Positions 11,299 through 22,540 are shown, numbered from the stretch's first letter. The stretch is 64,000 nucleotides of DNA from Stappia taiwanensis (GCF_014635285.1 NZ_BMCR01000001.1:372001-436000); one strand, 5' to 3'. Made by a program: numbers and translations. Notes: a model not told the origin generated them from the sequence alone.

Positions 11299-11321
11299 AC
11301 TGTTCCGCAATATGGAACAGT
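11299..11321. promoter_or_regulatory. Inverted repeat, probable IclR-type operator
   Basis: Arms ACTGTTCC (11299-11306) and GGAACAGT (11314-11321) are perfectly complementary around a 7-nt AT-rich spacer. The site lies in the shared control region between BKACE and the TAXI operon. TGTTCC/GGAACA arms resemble IclR-family operators. Confidence 0.65.
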
Positions 11322-11326
11322 GTGCC

Positions 11327-11372
11327 ATTTTGTGCTTTCCCAAGTTGCGATTTTGTGCAAGCTGCCTATAGG
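11327..11372 (+). promoter_or_regulatory. Direct repeats and possible promoter of the TAXI operon
   Basis: ATTTTGTGC occurs at 11327-11335 and again at 11350-11358, 23 bp apart (about two helical turns). TTGCGA (11345-11350) and TATAGG (11367-11372), 16 nt apart, make a plausible -35/-10 pair reading toward the transporter gene. Confidence 0.4.
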
Positions 11373-11424
11373 AGGGGCGAATCCACCCTTCGACGGGTAA
11401 TTTGTCAGCCGAGAGGAGAAAGAC

Positions 11425-12585
11425 TTGAAGCGCTACTCGAAAACCGCATTCGCCGCGGCCGCTCTTGCCACGACCATTCTGGGAACGGCATCGCTTTCCG
11501 CACAGGAACTGCCGAAGACCATCGCCTGGTCGTCCTACGGCGTTGGCGGCGCCAGCTACAATCAGGCCGTTGCCATCGGCAAGGCGATGAAGGAAGAGCT
11601 GGGTGTGAACCTGCGCATCCTGCCGGGCAAGAACGACATTGCCCGCACCATTCCGGCCCGTGCCGGCAAGGTGCATGCGATTGCCGGCGGTGTTGCCAGC
11701 TACTTCGCCCAGGAAGGCGTGTTCGACTTCTCCGGTTCCGACTGGGGCCCGCAGCCGATCCGCATCGTCATGACCTCCATCGGCGACACCAACCTTGGGC
11801 TGGGCGTGGCCAATGACATTGGCGTCAAGACCCTGGCCGACCTCAAGGGCAAGCGCGTTGCCCGCATCAAGGCCGCCGCGGCGCTGAACTACAACACCGA
11901 GGCGCTGCTGGCCTCCGCCGGCCTGACCTGGGACGACGTTGAAGTGGTCGAGTTCTCCGGCTTCGGCGATTCCTGGGACGGCATCATCTCGGGCAAGGTG
12001 GACGCTGCCTTCGCCCTGATGGCGACTGGCCGGGCTTATCAGCTCGAAGCTTCGCCGCGTGGCCTGATCTGGCCGGAAGTGCCGGAAAGCGACACCAAGG
12101 CCTGGGCCGCGCTCAAGGCCAAGGCGCCGTATTTCGTCTACAGCGTCGGCACCGAAGGCGCGGGCGTCAGCCCGGAGAAGCCGCATCATGGCGCGCTCTA
12201 CCCGATGCCGCAGCTGATGGTCTACGCCAACCAGGACGACGATCTGGTCTATGCCATGACCAAGGCGATGGTCGACCTCTACCCGAGCTACAAGGACGGT
12301 GCCCCGGGTGCCTCCGGTTGGGCTCTGGAGCGGCAGAACTTCAAGTGGGCGGTTCCCTACCATGATGGCGCGATCCGCCTGTTCAAGGAAAAGGGCGTGT
12401 GGACCGACGAGATGCAGGCCCATAACGACGGGCTGATCAAGCGTCAGGACGTTCTGGCCGCAGCCTGGACCGACTTCAAGGCAGGCGCTGGCGCCGACCT
12501 TTCCGGCGATGCGTTCGAAAAGGCCTGGCTCGAAGCCCGTGCGGCAGCCCTGACCGAAGCCGGCATGGAGCCTGTCTTTAAATGA
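11425..12585 (+). CDS. TAXI-family TRAP transporter solute-binding protein
   Basis: This 386-residue periplasmic binding protein has a signal peptide (MKRYSKTAFAAAALATTILG, cleavage near AQE). The mature part begins with a TAXI-type YGVGGASYNQAVAIG segment. It captures a carboxylated solute for the fused permease that follows. The start codon is TTG at 11425, chosen because GAGAGGAG lies at the right distance and the signal peptide begins there. It overlaps the permease gene by 4 nt (ATGA). It is the first gene of the operon and is divergent from BKACE. The ligand is unknown. Confidence 0.92.
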   Translation: MKRYSKTAFAAAALATTILGTASLSAQELPKTIAWSSYGVGGASYNQAVAIGKAMKEELGVNLRILPGKNDIARTIPARAGKVHAIAGGVASYFAQEGVFDFSGSDWGPQPIRIVMTSIGDTNLGLGVANDIGVKTLADLKGKRVARIKAAAALNYNTEALLASAGLTWDDVEVVEFSGFGDSWDGIISGKVDAAFALMATGRAYQLEASPRGLIWPEVPESDTKAWAALKAKAPYFVYSVGTEGAGVSPEKPHHGALYPMPQLMVYANQDDDLVYAMTKAMVDLYPSYKDGAPGASGWALERQNFKWAVPYHDGAIRLFKEKGVWTDEMQAHNDGLIKRQDVLAAAWTDFKAGAGADLSGDAFEKAWLEARAAALTEAGMEPVFK

Positions 12586-14600
12586 CAACGACGGGGGTCG
12601 ATGCGCCCTCGACCGAGGAACGGAACGATACGGTAGCGGAGACTCTCCGCTACCGGACTCTGACCGGAACTTGGCGCGTCGTTCTGGTCCTCGCCACGAT
12701 CGCTGCGGTGGGGGTTGTTATCAATCAGTTGTTCAATCTCCAGTTTATGGTTGGGCACACGCTGGTTGGCTCGTCGTTCCTCTATTTGCTTGCGCTGTTT
12801 ATCCTGCCCTTCATCTTTATCGTCGCCCCGGCGAGCGCTTCCGCGCCGCGTGACAGGGTGCCGCTTTACGATGTGGTGCTGGCGCTGGTGGCGGCCGGTA
12901 TTCTGCTGTTCTTCAACCTCAACAGCGAAACCATCGTCATGGCCGGCTGGGAGTATGTGGCTCCCGTCTCGGCCCAGATCGTCGCCGCGCTGTTCTGGCT
13001 GCTTCTCGTGGAGGCCAGCCGCCGCGCCGGTGGCACGGCGCTCGGCATCATCGTCGCGATCTTCTCGCTGTATCCGCTCGTCGCGGACCAGGTTCCCGGA
13101 CCCATTCAGGGCTTCCCGCAGGAACCGGAGACGGCGGCCAGCTTCTATGCCTTTTCCAGCGAAAGCGCCTTCGGTATTCCGATGCAGGCCTTCGGCGGAC
13201 TTGTCGTCGGTTTCATCATCTTCGGCGCGGCCTTGCAGGCGACCGGTGCCGGCAAGGTGTTCATGGATCTGTCCTTCGCGATCCTCGGCACCGTGCGCGG
13301 TGGCGCGGCCAAGGTCTCGATCTTTTCCAGTGGCCTTCTGGGGTCGATGAGCGGCAGTGTCATCACCAACGTGCTGACCACCGGCGCCATGTCGATCCCG
13401 GCGATGCGCAAGACCGGCTTCGACAAGGAACACGCCGCCGCCGTGGAGGCCTGTGCCTCGACCGGTGCGGTCCTGATGCCGCCGGTCATGGGTGCGACGG
13501 CCTTCATCATGGCCTCGTTCCTGCAAATTCCCTATTCCGACGTGGTGATCGCCGCTGTCATCCCCTCGGTGCTCTACTATCTGGCGCTGTTTCTGCAGAT
13601 CGACGCCTATTCGGCCCGTCGCAAGCTGAAGGGTATTCCGCGTGCGGATCTGCCCCGGGTGCGCGATGCCCTGAAGGAGGGCTGGCACCATATCTTCGCC
13701 TTCGCGCTGTTGATGTGGATGCTCCTGTTCCTGAAGCAGGAGGCCGCCGCGCCGTTCTACGCCACCGTGGTCCTGCTGGTGGTCAACCAGATCTTCGGCA
13801 AGCGGCTGAACTGGTCCGCCGCCACCAACCTGGTCTATGACATCGGCCGCACGCTGGTGGAGCTGACCGCGATCCTGACCGGTATCGGCCTGATCATCGG
13901 TGCGCTGGTCGTGACCGGCCTCGCCGGAACCTTGGCGACCGATCTGATCGTGCTGGCCGGTGGCAGTGCCCTGCTGATGCTGTTGATGGGGGCGGTGACC
14001 AGCTTCCTCCTCGGCATGGGCATGACGGTGACCGCCGCCTATGTGTTCCTCGCGATCATTCTGGCGCCGGGCCTCGTCTCCGCCGGTCTCGATCCGCTGG
14101 CGGTACACCTGTTCATCCTCTACTGGGGCATGCTGTCCTTCATCACTCCGCCGGTTGCGCTTGGGTCCTTCACCGCGGCCAGCATCGCCGGTGCCAGCCC
14201 GATGCGGACCGGCCTGACCTCCATGCGGCTCGGCAGCATCATCTACTTCGTGCCGTTCTTCTTCGTGCTCAATCCGGCGCTGATCCTGAAGGGAACGCCG
14301 CTGGAGATCGCGTACATTCTGGGAACGGCCGTCGTCGGTGTGTTCTTCATCTCCGCCGGCACTCAGCGCTATCTGGTCGGCTTCGGCTCCCTGGGCCGTG
14401 GTGTCGCCGGGCTGGTGGCGCAGATCCTGATGCTCGTGTCCGGCCTGTGCCTGCTCTATCCGGGCGGCGTTGGCGGGGTGTCGACGGAGCTCGTCCTGGT
14501 GATCGCCGTGGTCGCGGCGGTTGTGGCCATCGGCCTTGCCTGGATCTTCCCGGAGCGCGTCGAGGCGGAGCCGGCCGGAGGAGGGGCGCGCAATGCGTGA
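12582..14600 (+). CDS. TRAP transporter fused 4TM/12TM permease (TAXI type)
   Basis: This 672-residue inner-membrane protein fuses the small (4-helix) and large (12-helix) TRAP subunits, the normal form partnering TAXI binding proteins. It is hydrophobic almost throughout. The large-subunit signature GSMSGSVITNVLTTGAMSIPAMRKTGF and the later LGMGMTVTAAYVFLA and SFITPPVALGSFTAASIAG segments are clear. Transport is expected to be Na+-coupled uptake. The start overlaps the stop of the binding-protein gene, and its 3' end overlaps the dehydrogenase gene by 8 nt, so all are translationally coupled. Confidence 0.94.
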   Translation: MTTTGVDAPSTEERNDTVAETLRYRTLTGTWRVVLVLATIAAVGVVINQLFNLQFMVGHTLVGSSFLYLLALFILPFIFIVAPASASAPRDRVPLYDVVLALVAAGILLFFNLNSETIVMAGWEYVAPVSAQIVAALFWLLLVEASRRAGGTALGIIVAIFSLYPLVADQVPGPIQGFPQEPETAASFYAFSSESAFGIPMQAFGGLVVGFIIFGAALQATGAGKVFMDLSFAILGTVRGGAAKVSIFSSGLLGSMSGSVITNVLTTGAMSIPAMRKTGFDKEHAAAVEACASTGAVLMPPVMGATAFIMASFLQIPYSDVVIAAVIPSVLYYLALFLQIDAYSARRKLKGIPRADLPRVRDALKEGWHHIFAFALLMWMLLFLKQEAAAPFYATVVLLVVNQIFGKRLNWSAATNLVYDIGRTLVELTAILTGIGLIIGALVVTGLAGTLATDLIVLAGGSALLMLLMGAVTSFLLGMGMTVTAAYVFLAIILAPGLVSAGLDPLAVHLFILYWGMLSFITPPVALGSFTAASIAGASPMRTGLTSMRLGSIIYFVPFFFVLNPALILKGTPLEIAYILGTAVVGVFFISAGTQRYLVGFGSLGRGVAGLVAQILMLVSGLCLLYPGGVGGVSTELVLVIAVVAAVVAIGLAWIFPERVEAEPAGGGARNA

Positions 14601-15513
14601 CCCCGCGATGATCGAAACCGTGGCCGTGATCGGCCTCGGGACCATCGGCACCGGCTGGGTCGCCCGGTTCGCCGCCGCCGGATTGGCGGTGCGGGCTTTC
14701 GACCCGGACGCTGCGCAGCGCGAGGCCTTGCCGGAGGCGATCCGGCAGGTCCTGCGTGATGGCGGGCATGGCGAAGCCGCCGAGGCCCTGCGGCTCAGCC
14801 TGCATGACACGCTTGAAGAGGCAGTTTCCGGCGCGGATTTCATCCAGGAAAACGTGCCGGAGCGGCAGGCGATCAAGGCCGATGTGCTGGGCCGACTGGA
14901 CCGGGCCGCCCCCGTCGATGTGATCATTTCCACCAGCACCTCCGGCCTGATGCTCGGTCAGTTCCAGGAGGCGCTTTCCGCGCCGGAGCGGACCGTGGTT
15001 GGTCACCCGTTTCACCCGGTCTACCTGATGCCGCTGGTGGAAGTGGTGCCGGGACCGCGCACCGCGCCCGAGGCGGCGGACGCCGCCGCCCGCTTTTATG
15101 AGCGGGTCGGGCATGTGGCGGTGACCTTGCAAAAGGAGGCGCCCGGCCATCTGGTCAATCGCCTTCAGGCGGCCCTGTGGCGGGAGGCGGTGGCCTGTGT
15201 CGAGGATGGCATTGCCTCGGTCGAACAGGTCGACAAGGCGGTGGTCAACTGCCTTGGCCCGCGCTGGTCGGTGGTGGGGCCGCACATGGCCTTTCACCTC
15301 GGCGGCGGCAAGGGCGGTCTGCGCCATTTCGTGGAGCAGCTCGGCCCCGGGATCCAGAAGCGCTGGAACGAATTTCGCACGCCGGACCTCGCCGCGATGA
15401 CCGACACGCTGGTGCGCGGTGTCGAGGAAGAGGCCGGGGGCAGGGATCTTAACACCCTGCAGCGGGAACGGGATCGCAAGCTGAGCGCCTTGCTCGCCCA
15501 TCTCGCCGGCTGA
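14593..15513 (+). CDS. 3-hydroxyacyl-CoA dehydrogenase family, L-carnitine-dehydrogenase-like
   Basis: This 306-residue NAD-dependent dehydrogenase has an N-terminal Rossmann motif (VAVIGLGTIGTGWVARFAAAG) and a C-terminal helical domain. The segments VIISTSTSGLMLGQFQ, VVGHPFHPVYLMPLVEVVPG and NRLQAALWREAVACVEDG follow the pattern of L-carnitine 3-dehydrogenase and its relatives more closely than that of fatty-acid FadB enzymes. It may oxidise a free beta-hydroxy acid rather than a CoA ester, which would fit the divergent BKACE cleaving a beta-keto acid. Start 14593 overlaps the permease gene. A specific substrate is not proven. Confidence 0.85.
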   Translation: MRDPAMIETVAVIGLGTIGTGWVARFAAAGLAVRAFDPDAAQREALPEAIRQVLRDGGHGEAAEALRLSLHDTLEEAVSGADFIQENVPERQAIKADVLGRLDRAAPVDVIISTSTSGLMLGQFQEALSAPERTVVGHPFHPVYLMPLVEVVPGPRTAPEAADAAARFYERVGHVAVTLQKEAPGHLVNRLQAALWREAVACVEDGIASVEQVDKAVVNCLGPRWSVVGPHMAFHLGGGKGGLRHFVEQLGPGIQKRWNEFRTPDLAAMTDTLVRGVEEEAGGRDLNTLQRERDRKLSALLAHLAG

Positions 15514-15523
15514 GCCCTTCCGT

Positions 15524-15550
15524 CGGCGCGGCCCGCATGCGGCTGCGCCG
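15524..15550. other. Intercistronic hairpin
   Basis: CGGCGCGGCC (15524-15533) pairs with GGCTGCGCCG (15541-15550), one G-U pair, 7-nt loop, no T-tract. It lies in the only sizeable gap (103 nt) of the catabolic operon and may affect mRNA stability rather than end transcription. Confidence 0.4.
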
Positions 15551-15616
15551 GCCCCGCACCCTTTCGCATTGCCGTGAAACGCCGGACCCTCCCTCCGGCA
15601 GAAGGACTGCACACCC

Positions 15617-16437
15617 ATGACTGACCAGACGGAGCCATCGGTCGTTTACGACACGGGCGATGGCTATGCCAAGCTGACGCTGAACCGCTCCGAGACGCTC
15701 AATGCCTTCACCCCGGACATGCATGCCGGGCTGATGGAGGGACTGGCCCGGGCCGAGGCGGATCCCGCTTGCCGCGCGGTGCTGATCACCGGAGCGGGGC
15801 GGGGCTTTTGCGCCGGCCAGGACCTGCGCGACCGCGATCCGCGCAAGATGGACGGCCCGCCCGACCTCTCCGACTCCGTCGGGCGCTACTACAACACCCT
15901 GGTGCGGCGCATTCGCGAGTTCGACAAGCCGGTGATCTGCGCTGTCAATGGCGTGGCAGCCGGTGCCGGGATCGGCATCGCGCTTGCCTGCGACATCACC
16001 CTGGCCAGTGAGGAAGCCCCTCTGGCCATCGGCTTTTCCCGCATTGGTCTGGTGCCGGATGCCGGCACGAGCTGGACGCTGACCCGCCGCCTGGGCGAGG
16101 CGCGGGCCATGGGGTTGGCACTCACCGGCGGCCGGTTGAGCGGGCGCGAGGCCGCCGACTGGGGTCTGATCTGGCGGGCTGTCCCGAACGAGGATCTGGC
16201 CACTGAGGCTGAAATCATGACCGCGCAACTGGCGCGCGGGCCGGCGCAGGCGCTGCGCCTGACCCGAAACGCGATCCGCGCCGCCGCCGATCAGCCGCTC
16301 GACGATCAGCTTGAGCTGGAGCGCGGCTTTCAGGGCCAGGCAGGCCGGAGCCCGGATTACGCCGAAGGCGTTCTCGCCTTCCTGGAAAAACGCAAGCCTT
16401 GCTTTGCCGGGGCGCATGACGAAGCGGAGCACGAAAA

Positions 16438-16441
<4 letters not shown>
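15617..16441 (+). CDS. Enoyl-CoA hydratase/isomerase (PaaG-like crotonase)
   Basis: This 274-residue crotonase-fold protein acts on an enoyl-CoA ester. The oxyanion-hole segments are seen as [10 protein letters not shown] and [17 protein letters not shown]. In the second, a Glu-containing catalytic position typical of hydratases appears altered, as in PaaG-type enzymes, and [16 protein letters not shown] follows. The overall sequence resembles phenylacetate-pathway PaaG (2-(1,2-epoxy-1,2-dihydrophenyl)acetyl-CoA isomerase), but no other paa genes are visible, so only the general family is asserted. An AAGGA lies about 11 nt upstream. The 3' end overlaps the thiolase by 4 nt. Confidence 0.88.
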
Positions 16442-17639
<1,198 letters not shown>

Positions 17640-17640
<1 letters not shown>

Positions 17641-19604
17641 TGAAGCTGAGCGATCCCGTCACCATTTCCCAAAAGGGCGATCTGGCGATCGTCACCATCG
17701 ACAATCCGCCGGTCAACGCCACCTCGCAAGCCGTCCGCGCCGGGCTGCTTGAGGCGGTGAAGCGGATCGAGGCGATGCCGGAGGTTGCCGCCGTTGTCCT
17801 CGCCTGCGCCGGGCGGACCTTCGTCGCCGGTGCCGACATCACCGAGCTGGGCAAGCCCCCGCGCGAGCCGCATCTGCCCGATGTGATCGCCGCCATCGAA
17901 GCGAGCCGGGTGCCGTGGGTCGCCGCGATCAAGGGCGCGGCCCTTGGCGGCGGGCTGGAAATCGCCCTTGGCTGCCATGGGCGCGTTGCCGCGCGGGGCG
18001 CCAAGCTCGGCTTGCCCGAGGTCACGCTGGGGATCGTCCCGGGTGCTGGCGGGACGGTGCGCCTGCCGCGCCTGATCGCAGGCGCCGATGCGCTGGACAT
18101 GATCACCACGGGCAAGCCGGTCAGTGCCGAAAAGGCCCTGACTACTGGCCTCGTCGATGCGGTGGCCGAGGACGACCTGCTGGAGGCGGCGACGGCCCGT
18201 GCCGGTGCGCTCGCCGCTGAGGGACGTCCGGTGGCGCTGCTCGATCGGGATCCGGTCGCACCGTTGGCTGATGCGGACTGGGACGCGGCCGCCGACCGTC
18301 TGCGCAAGAAGGCGCGCGGGCAGGCCTCTCCGCTGGAGGCCCTGGCCGCCCTGCGCGATTCCGCGAACCTTCCGGCGCGCGAGGCTCTGACCAGGGAGCG
18401 CGCCCGCTTCCTTCGTTTGTCGGGCAGCGAAGAGGCGGCCGCGCTGCGGCATGTCTTCTTCTCCGAGCGCCGCGCCGGTGCCAGCCTGAAGGCGGCCGAG
18501 GCCGCGCCGGCCGATCTTGGCCATGTGGGCGTCATCGGGGGCGGCACCATGGGAGCGGGCATTGCCGCAGCTCTTCTGCTGTCGGGATCGCGCGTCAGCC
18601 TGATCGAGCGGGATGAGGCAAGTTGCGCCGCCGCGGCAGGGCGCATCACCGGGATTCTGGAAGGAAGCCACAAGCGCGGACTGCTCGACGATGCCGGTCT
18701 GGCCGATGCCACCGCGCGGCTGGAAACGGGCAGCGATTATGCCGCTCTTACGCCGTGCGAACTGGTGATCGAGGCGGTGTTTGAGGACATGGACGTCAAG
18801 ACCGAGGTCTTCGCCCGTCTCGATGCGATCATGGCGCCGGACGCGATCCTTGCCAGCAACACGTCCTATCTCGACGTCAATGCGCTGGCGGCCCGCACCG
18901 CCCGTCCGGAGCGGGTGATCGGGTTGCATTTCTTCTCGCCGGCCCATGTGATGAAGCTCTTGGAGGTGGTGCGCACCGATGTGGTGTCGGACCGGGCGCT
19001 GGCGACGGCGGGTGCGCTGGCCAAGCGTCTGCGCAAGACGCCGGTGGTCGCCGGGGTCTGCGATGGCTTCATCGGCAACCGCATCATGAGCGCCTATCGC
19101 CGCGAATGCGACTTCATGCTGGAAGAGGGCGCGCTGCCCTGGCAGATCGACGCGGCCATGCGCGACTTCGGCTTCGCCATGGGCATCTACGCGGTGCAGG
19201 ACATGGCCGGGCTCGATGTCGCCTGGGCCATGCGCAAGCGCCGCGCGGCGACCCGTCCGGCGGACGAGCGCTATTCGCGCATCGCCGATCGCCTGTGCGA
19301 GATGGGCCGCTTTGGGCGCAAGACCGGCGCCGGTTGGTACAGCTACGAGGATGGCAAGCCGGTGCCCGATCCGCTGGTCGAGGGGATCATCCTTGAGGAG
19401 AGCGAACGTCTCGGCATTGCCCGGCGCGACTTCAGCGAGGCCGATATCATCGCGCGCATCATGTCGCTGATGCAGGCGGAGGCCCAGGCCGTGCTCGATG
19501 AGGGCATTGCCGAGGGACCCACCGACATCGATGTGACGATGATCCTCGGCTACGGCTTCCCCCGGCACAAGGGCGGGCCGATGTTCCTGGCCGGGCGGGT
19601 CTGA
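17640..19604 (+). CDS. Bifunctional enoyl-CoA hydratase/3-hydroxyacyl-CoA dehydrogenase (FadB/FadJ-like)
   Basis: This 654-residue fusion has an N-terminal crotonase domain (about 1-180) with ALGGGLEIALGCHGR and LGLPEVTLGIVPGAGGT. A central dehydrogenase Rossmann domain begins about 295 (GHVGVIGGGTMGAGIAAALL). The C-terminal 3-HCDH domains (HFFSPAHVMKLLEVV onward) are duplicated. It is shorter than E. coli FadB (729), as is normal for the alphaproteobacterial form. The ATG at 17640 shares a base with the thiolase stop; the frame is open upstream but overlaps the thiolase. It is the last gene of the TAXI/beta-oxidation operon and converges on the response-regulator gene. Confidence 0.93.
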
Positions 19605-19631
19605 CCCGCGTCCGTAGTCCTTCAGAAACGT

Positions 19632-19662
19632 CGGTTGGCGGTGGCAGGTCCATCGCCAACCG
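19632..19662. terminator. Hairpin between convergent operons, possible terminator
   Basis: CGGTTGGCG (19632-19640) pairs with CGCCAACCG (19654-19662). Only a short T-run follows (CTTTC), so termination strength is uncertain. Confidence 0.5.
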
Positions 19663-19673
19663 GCCGCTTTCGA

Positions 19674-20714
19674 TCAGAGCAGCAGCTCGGCGCGCCCCGT
19701 GGAGATGGGGCACGACAGGATCAGGGCAATCAGATCCGCCTGACGGTTGGTGCCGGTTTTTTCAAACAGATTTTTCAGATGAAATGAAACCGTGGTCGGG
19801 GCAATGCTCAGCTCTGCCGCGATCTCCGAGGTGCGCATGCCTTTTGCCAGGGCAAGGGCGACCTCCGTTTCCGTCGGCGTCAGTTTGAAAAGCTCCGCCA
19901 GGATCGCGTGGGGAATGCCGAGCGGCTGGTCCGGGTCGATGATGAACAGCGCCGTGACCGGGGCGCCTTGGGCACTCGTCACCTTGCTGGCAACCAGGAG
20001 ATAGTCGTGCTTGCCCGAGGGCCGGGGCAGCGACAGCGAGGCTGTCGAGGGGGCGGGGGCCGCCGCCTTCTGAAGGTCGCCAAGCATCTCGCGAACCTTG
20101 CGATCATCCAGCCCATCCTCCGCCTGGATCCGGCGGTCGATGCGTATCCCGTCCTTCTGGTCGGCAATCTGCCGGGCCGCGCGGTTGGCGAAGATGATTT
20201 CGCACCGGTCACCGATCAGGACCGTTCCAAACCCGAGGAGGTCGAAGGCTTGCACGAAGGCGCTGTGGAGGCCGTCTGGCCCCTGCGCCGCACGGTTCTC
20301 GCGTATGCGCTCCACCTCGCGCAACCGCGCCTCGATGGTCGCCAGCATCAGGTCGAAATCGATCGGTTTGACCAGGTAGTCGTCCGCGCCGGCCTTCTTG
20401 CCTTCGACGATCTCGCGCCGGTCCGCAAGGGCCGTCAGGAAGACGAAGGGCGTGTCGGCCAGCTCCGGCCGGCCGCCGCGCACCGCGCGCAGCACATCGT
20501 AGCCGGTGAGGCCGGGCATGCTGATGTCGCACAGGATCAGGTCCGGCGTTGCCTCATCGAGCGCGGCCAGGGCGGACGCCCCATCCAGCGTGGAAAGGGT
20601 GCGGTATCCAGCCTCCGCCAGTTCTTCCTCAAGATCGTTGAGAAGCTCCGCCTCGTCCTCCACGCACAGAATGAGCGGGGCGTCTGCGGGCGTTTGGTCC
20701 TTTCGCTCGGTCAT
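19674..20714 (-). CDS. Response regulator with REC and LuxR-type HTH domains
   Basis: This 346-residue protein has a receiver domain at about 14-130 with the phospho-acceptor Asp63 (LILCDISMPG) and the conserved Lys in DDYLVKPID. A PAS-like middle region (about 160-270) follows, then a C-terminal LuxR/FixJ HTH (LTPTETEVALALAKGMRTSEIAAELSI). It should bind DNA when phosphorylated by the adjacent kinase. Its ATG overlaps the kinase stop by 4 nt, so the two are translationally coupled. The middle PAS-like segment is unusual for a LuxR-type regulator and may sense a second signal. Confidence 0.92.
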   Translation of the reverse strand: MTERKDQTPADAPLILCVEDEAELLNDLEEELAEAGYRTLSTLDGASALAALDEATPDLILCDISMPGLTGYDVLRAVRGGRPELADTPFVFLTALADRREIVEGKKAGADDYLVKPIDFDLMLATIEARLREVERIRENRAAQGPDGLHSAFVQAFDLLGFGTVLIGDRCEIIFANRAARQIADQKDGIRIDRRIQAEDGLDDRKVREMLGDLQKAAAPAPSTASLSLPRPSGKHDYLLVASKVTSAQGAPVTALFIIDPDQPLGIPHAILAELFKLTPTETEVALALAKGMRTSEIAAELSIAPTTVSFHLKNLFEKTGTNRQADLIALILSCPISTGRAELLL

Positions 20715-22540
20715 GGAACTGGAAGGTCTCTCCTGATGTGAACGGGGGCGGCATAAAGGGAAGGTGTCGCGGGGCCGGCGCCGATGCGCGGCAGGAGAAA
20801 GCGGAATTCGACTTTCCCTTCATGCTCCTGGACTGAAAGCTCTATGTCGCCATTTTGCATGCGCGCCAGCGCGCGCGCCATGTAAAGACCGATCCCGGTG
20901 CCGGGAAGGCCCATGGCATTGCTGCCACGGTAGTATCTGTCGAACAGTTTTGCGCGGTCGTCGTCGGTCAGCGGTTTCGCGGTTTCATTGCGCACCGAGC
21001 AGGTGACCAGATCGCTTTCGAGAGTAACCCTCACGGAAATGGGAGAGCCTTCGGGGGCGTATTTCACCGCATTGGAGATGAGGTTCGACAGAACATGTTC
21101 CGCGTGGGTCGGGTCGAACTGCGCGGGCGCGGGCCCTGTCGTCTCCAGGTGGATCCTGCAGCCCGGAGAGGCTTCCCGCTGGCGGTCGCAGATGGTCGCT
21201 GCCAGATCCGCGATGTCGCATCGCTCGCAGGTTACCTCGACTTGACCGGCATCCAGTCGTGCGGTGTCCAGGGTCGTTGCGACCAGCGAGGTCAGGCGCC
21301 GGATGGCATCGCGGGCCTTCGTCGCCCGCTCGGTTATCTCAAGCGACGAGACCCGGTCGGCCCGTCGCACCAGGCGTTGCAGGGCGGAATCGATGATGGC
21401 GAGCGGCGTCCGGAACTCATGCGAGACCATGGCCGCGAAATTGCGGTAAAGATCCGCGGCCGAACGCTGCTGCTGGAGTGCTTCGTTCAGCTCCCGGGTC
21501 CGGTCCGCGATCAGTTCCTCAAGCCGTTCGTTGTGCCGCGCAATCGCCTCTTGCGCGGCGTGCTTGTCGGTGACGTCCCGCACAAGACCGATGATGCCGA
21601 TGGTCTGATCCCGGTCGCGCAGCGGGAACAGGCGCAGGTCGACATAGTGGGGCAACTCCTCGCCCGAACGGAAGAACGGAAGGAACGGCAGGTCGAACGG
21701 ATCGCCCGCCAGCGCCCGTTGCAAGCCCTCGCGGACCCGCTCGGTGGCAAAGAAGCCGGAAATGTCTTCCAGCGACGCACCCCGCGCCTGGTTCGGGGAA
21801 ACGTCGAACAGCGCGTGCATGGCATCGTTCCAGACGGTGCAGCGGCCGTCCGCGTCGGCGGCGAGAACGCCATCGCCGCTGGAGGCGACGAGCAGTTCCG
21901 AGAACCGGCGTTCCCTTCGCAACAGGCTCGTGCGGTGCCGCGATTGCCTGAGGGTGAAGATCAGATAGGCCGAGAGAACCGCACCGGCCGCCATCAGGCC
22001 GAAGAGAAGCCAGATGATCTGCCAGAGCTTCTGGCGATGGGTGTCGAGGCGACTGCCCAGTTGGTTCCATTCGGAAATCATCGCCGCATTGCCGGCGCGC
22101 CCCAGAACCGGATTGAAGGGGTGCAGCGCGTCCCGGATTTCCTGAATGTTGGCGCGGGTCGGATCCTTGACCATGGGGGCTACGGAGCGGGCCGCCGTCG
22201 TCAACCGGTCCAACTCGTCGGAATACCCCAGTGCCTCCACCTGCCGCCGTTGCGGTCCCTCGTTCAGGAGGGCGATGCGGCTCAACAGCACATTGTAGCG
22301 TCTTTCGATCTCCGCCGGCGAGACCGCTCCGGAGTCTGCCTTCAGCAGGACATTCTCCAGTTGGAGAGCGGACGAATGCGCCTGATACATCGTCCACAGC
22401 ATGTTTTGCGTGGCCTTGATGCGCATGTCCTGCTCGATCTCCGCAAGACGGGACAGGGAGTAGAGCAGGAGAGCGGCAAAGACGGCGATCAGGGCAAGGG
22501 GCAGAAACAGGCCGAGGAGGGTCCTTGGCAGGCGGTTCAT
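20711..22540 (-). CDS. Membrane-bound PAS sensor histidine kinase
   Basis: This 609-residue kinase has transmembrane helices at about 8-28 and 174-196 flanking a periplasmic helical domain of about 145 residues, and a PAS domain at about 210-330. HisKA follows with the phospho-accepting His374 (MVSHEFRTPL), then a HATPase domain with NLISNAVKYAPEG (N-box) and GLPGTGIGLYMA (G-box). It is the middle gene of a three-gene leftward operon. The gene upstream encodes a periplasmic molybdopterin-fold protein that could feed its sensor domain a signal. Confidence 0.93.
   Translation of the reverse strand: MNRLPRTLLGLFLPLALIAVFAALLLYSLSRLAEIEQDMRIKATQNMLWTMYQAHSSALQLENVLLKADSGAVSPAEIERRYNVLLSRIALLNEGPQRRQVEALGYSDELDRLTTAARSVAPMVKDPTRANIQEIRDALHPFNPVLGRAGNAAMISEWNQLGSRLDTHRQKLWQIIWLLFGLMAAGAVLSAYLIFTLRQSRHRTSLLRRERRFSELLVASSGDGVLAADADGRCTVWNDAMHALFDVSPNQARGASLEDISGFFATERVREGLQRALAGDPFDLPFLPFFRSGEELPHYVDLRLFPLRDRDQTIGIIGLVRDVTDKHAAQEAIARHNERLEELIADRTRELNEALQQQRSAADLYRNFAAMVSHEFRTPLAIIDSALQRLVRRADRVSSLEITERATKARDAIRRLTSLVATTLDTARLDAGQVEVTCERCDIADLAATICDRQREASPGCRIHLETTGPAPAQFDPTHAEHVLSNLISNAVKYAPEGSPISVRVTLESDLVTCSVRNETAKPLTDDDRAKLFDRYYRGSNAMGLPGTGIGLYMARALARMQNGDIELSVQEHEGKVEFRFLLPRIGAGPATPSLYAAPVHIRRDLPVP

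Noticed and set aside
12444-14939. 831-codon frame opposite the TRAP permease
   Set aside because: Composition is low-complexity (Gln/His/Arg) and the plus-strand permease has clear membrane segments.
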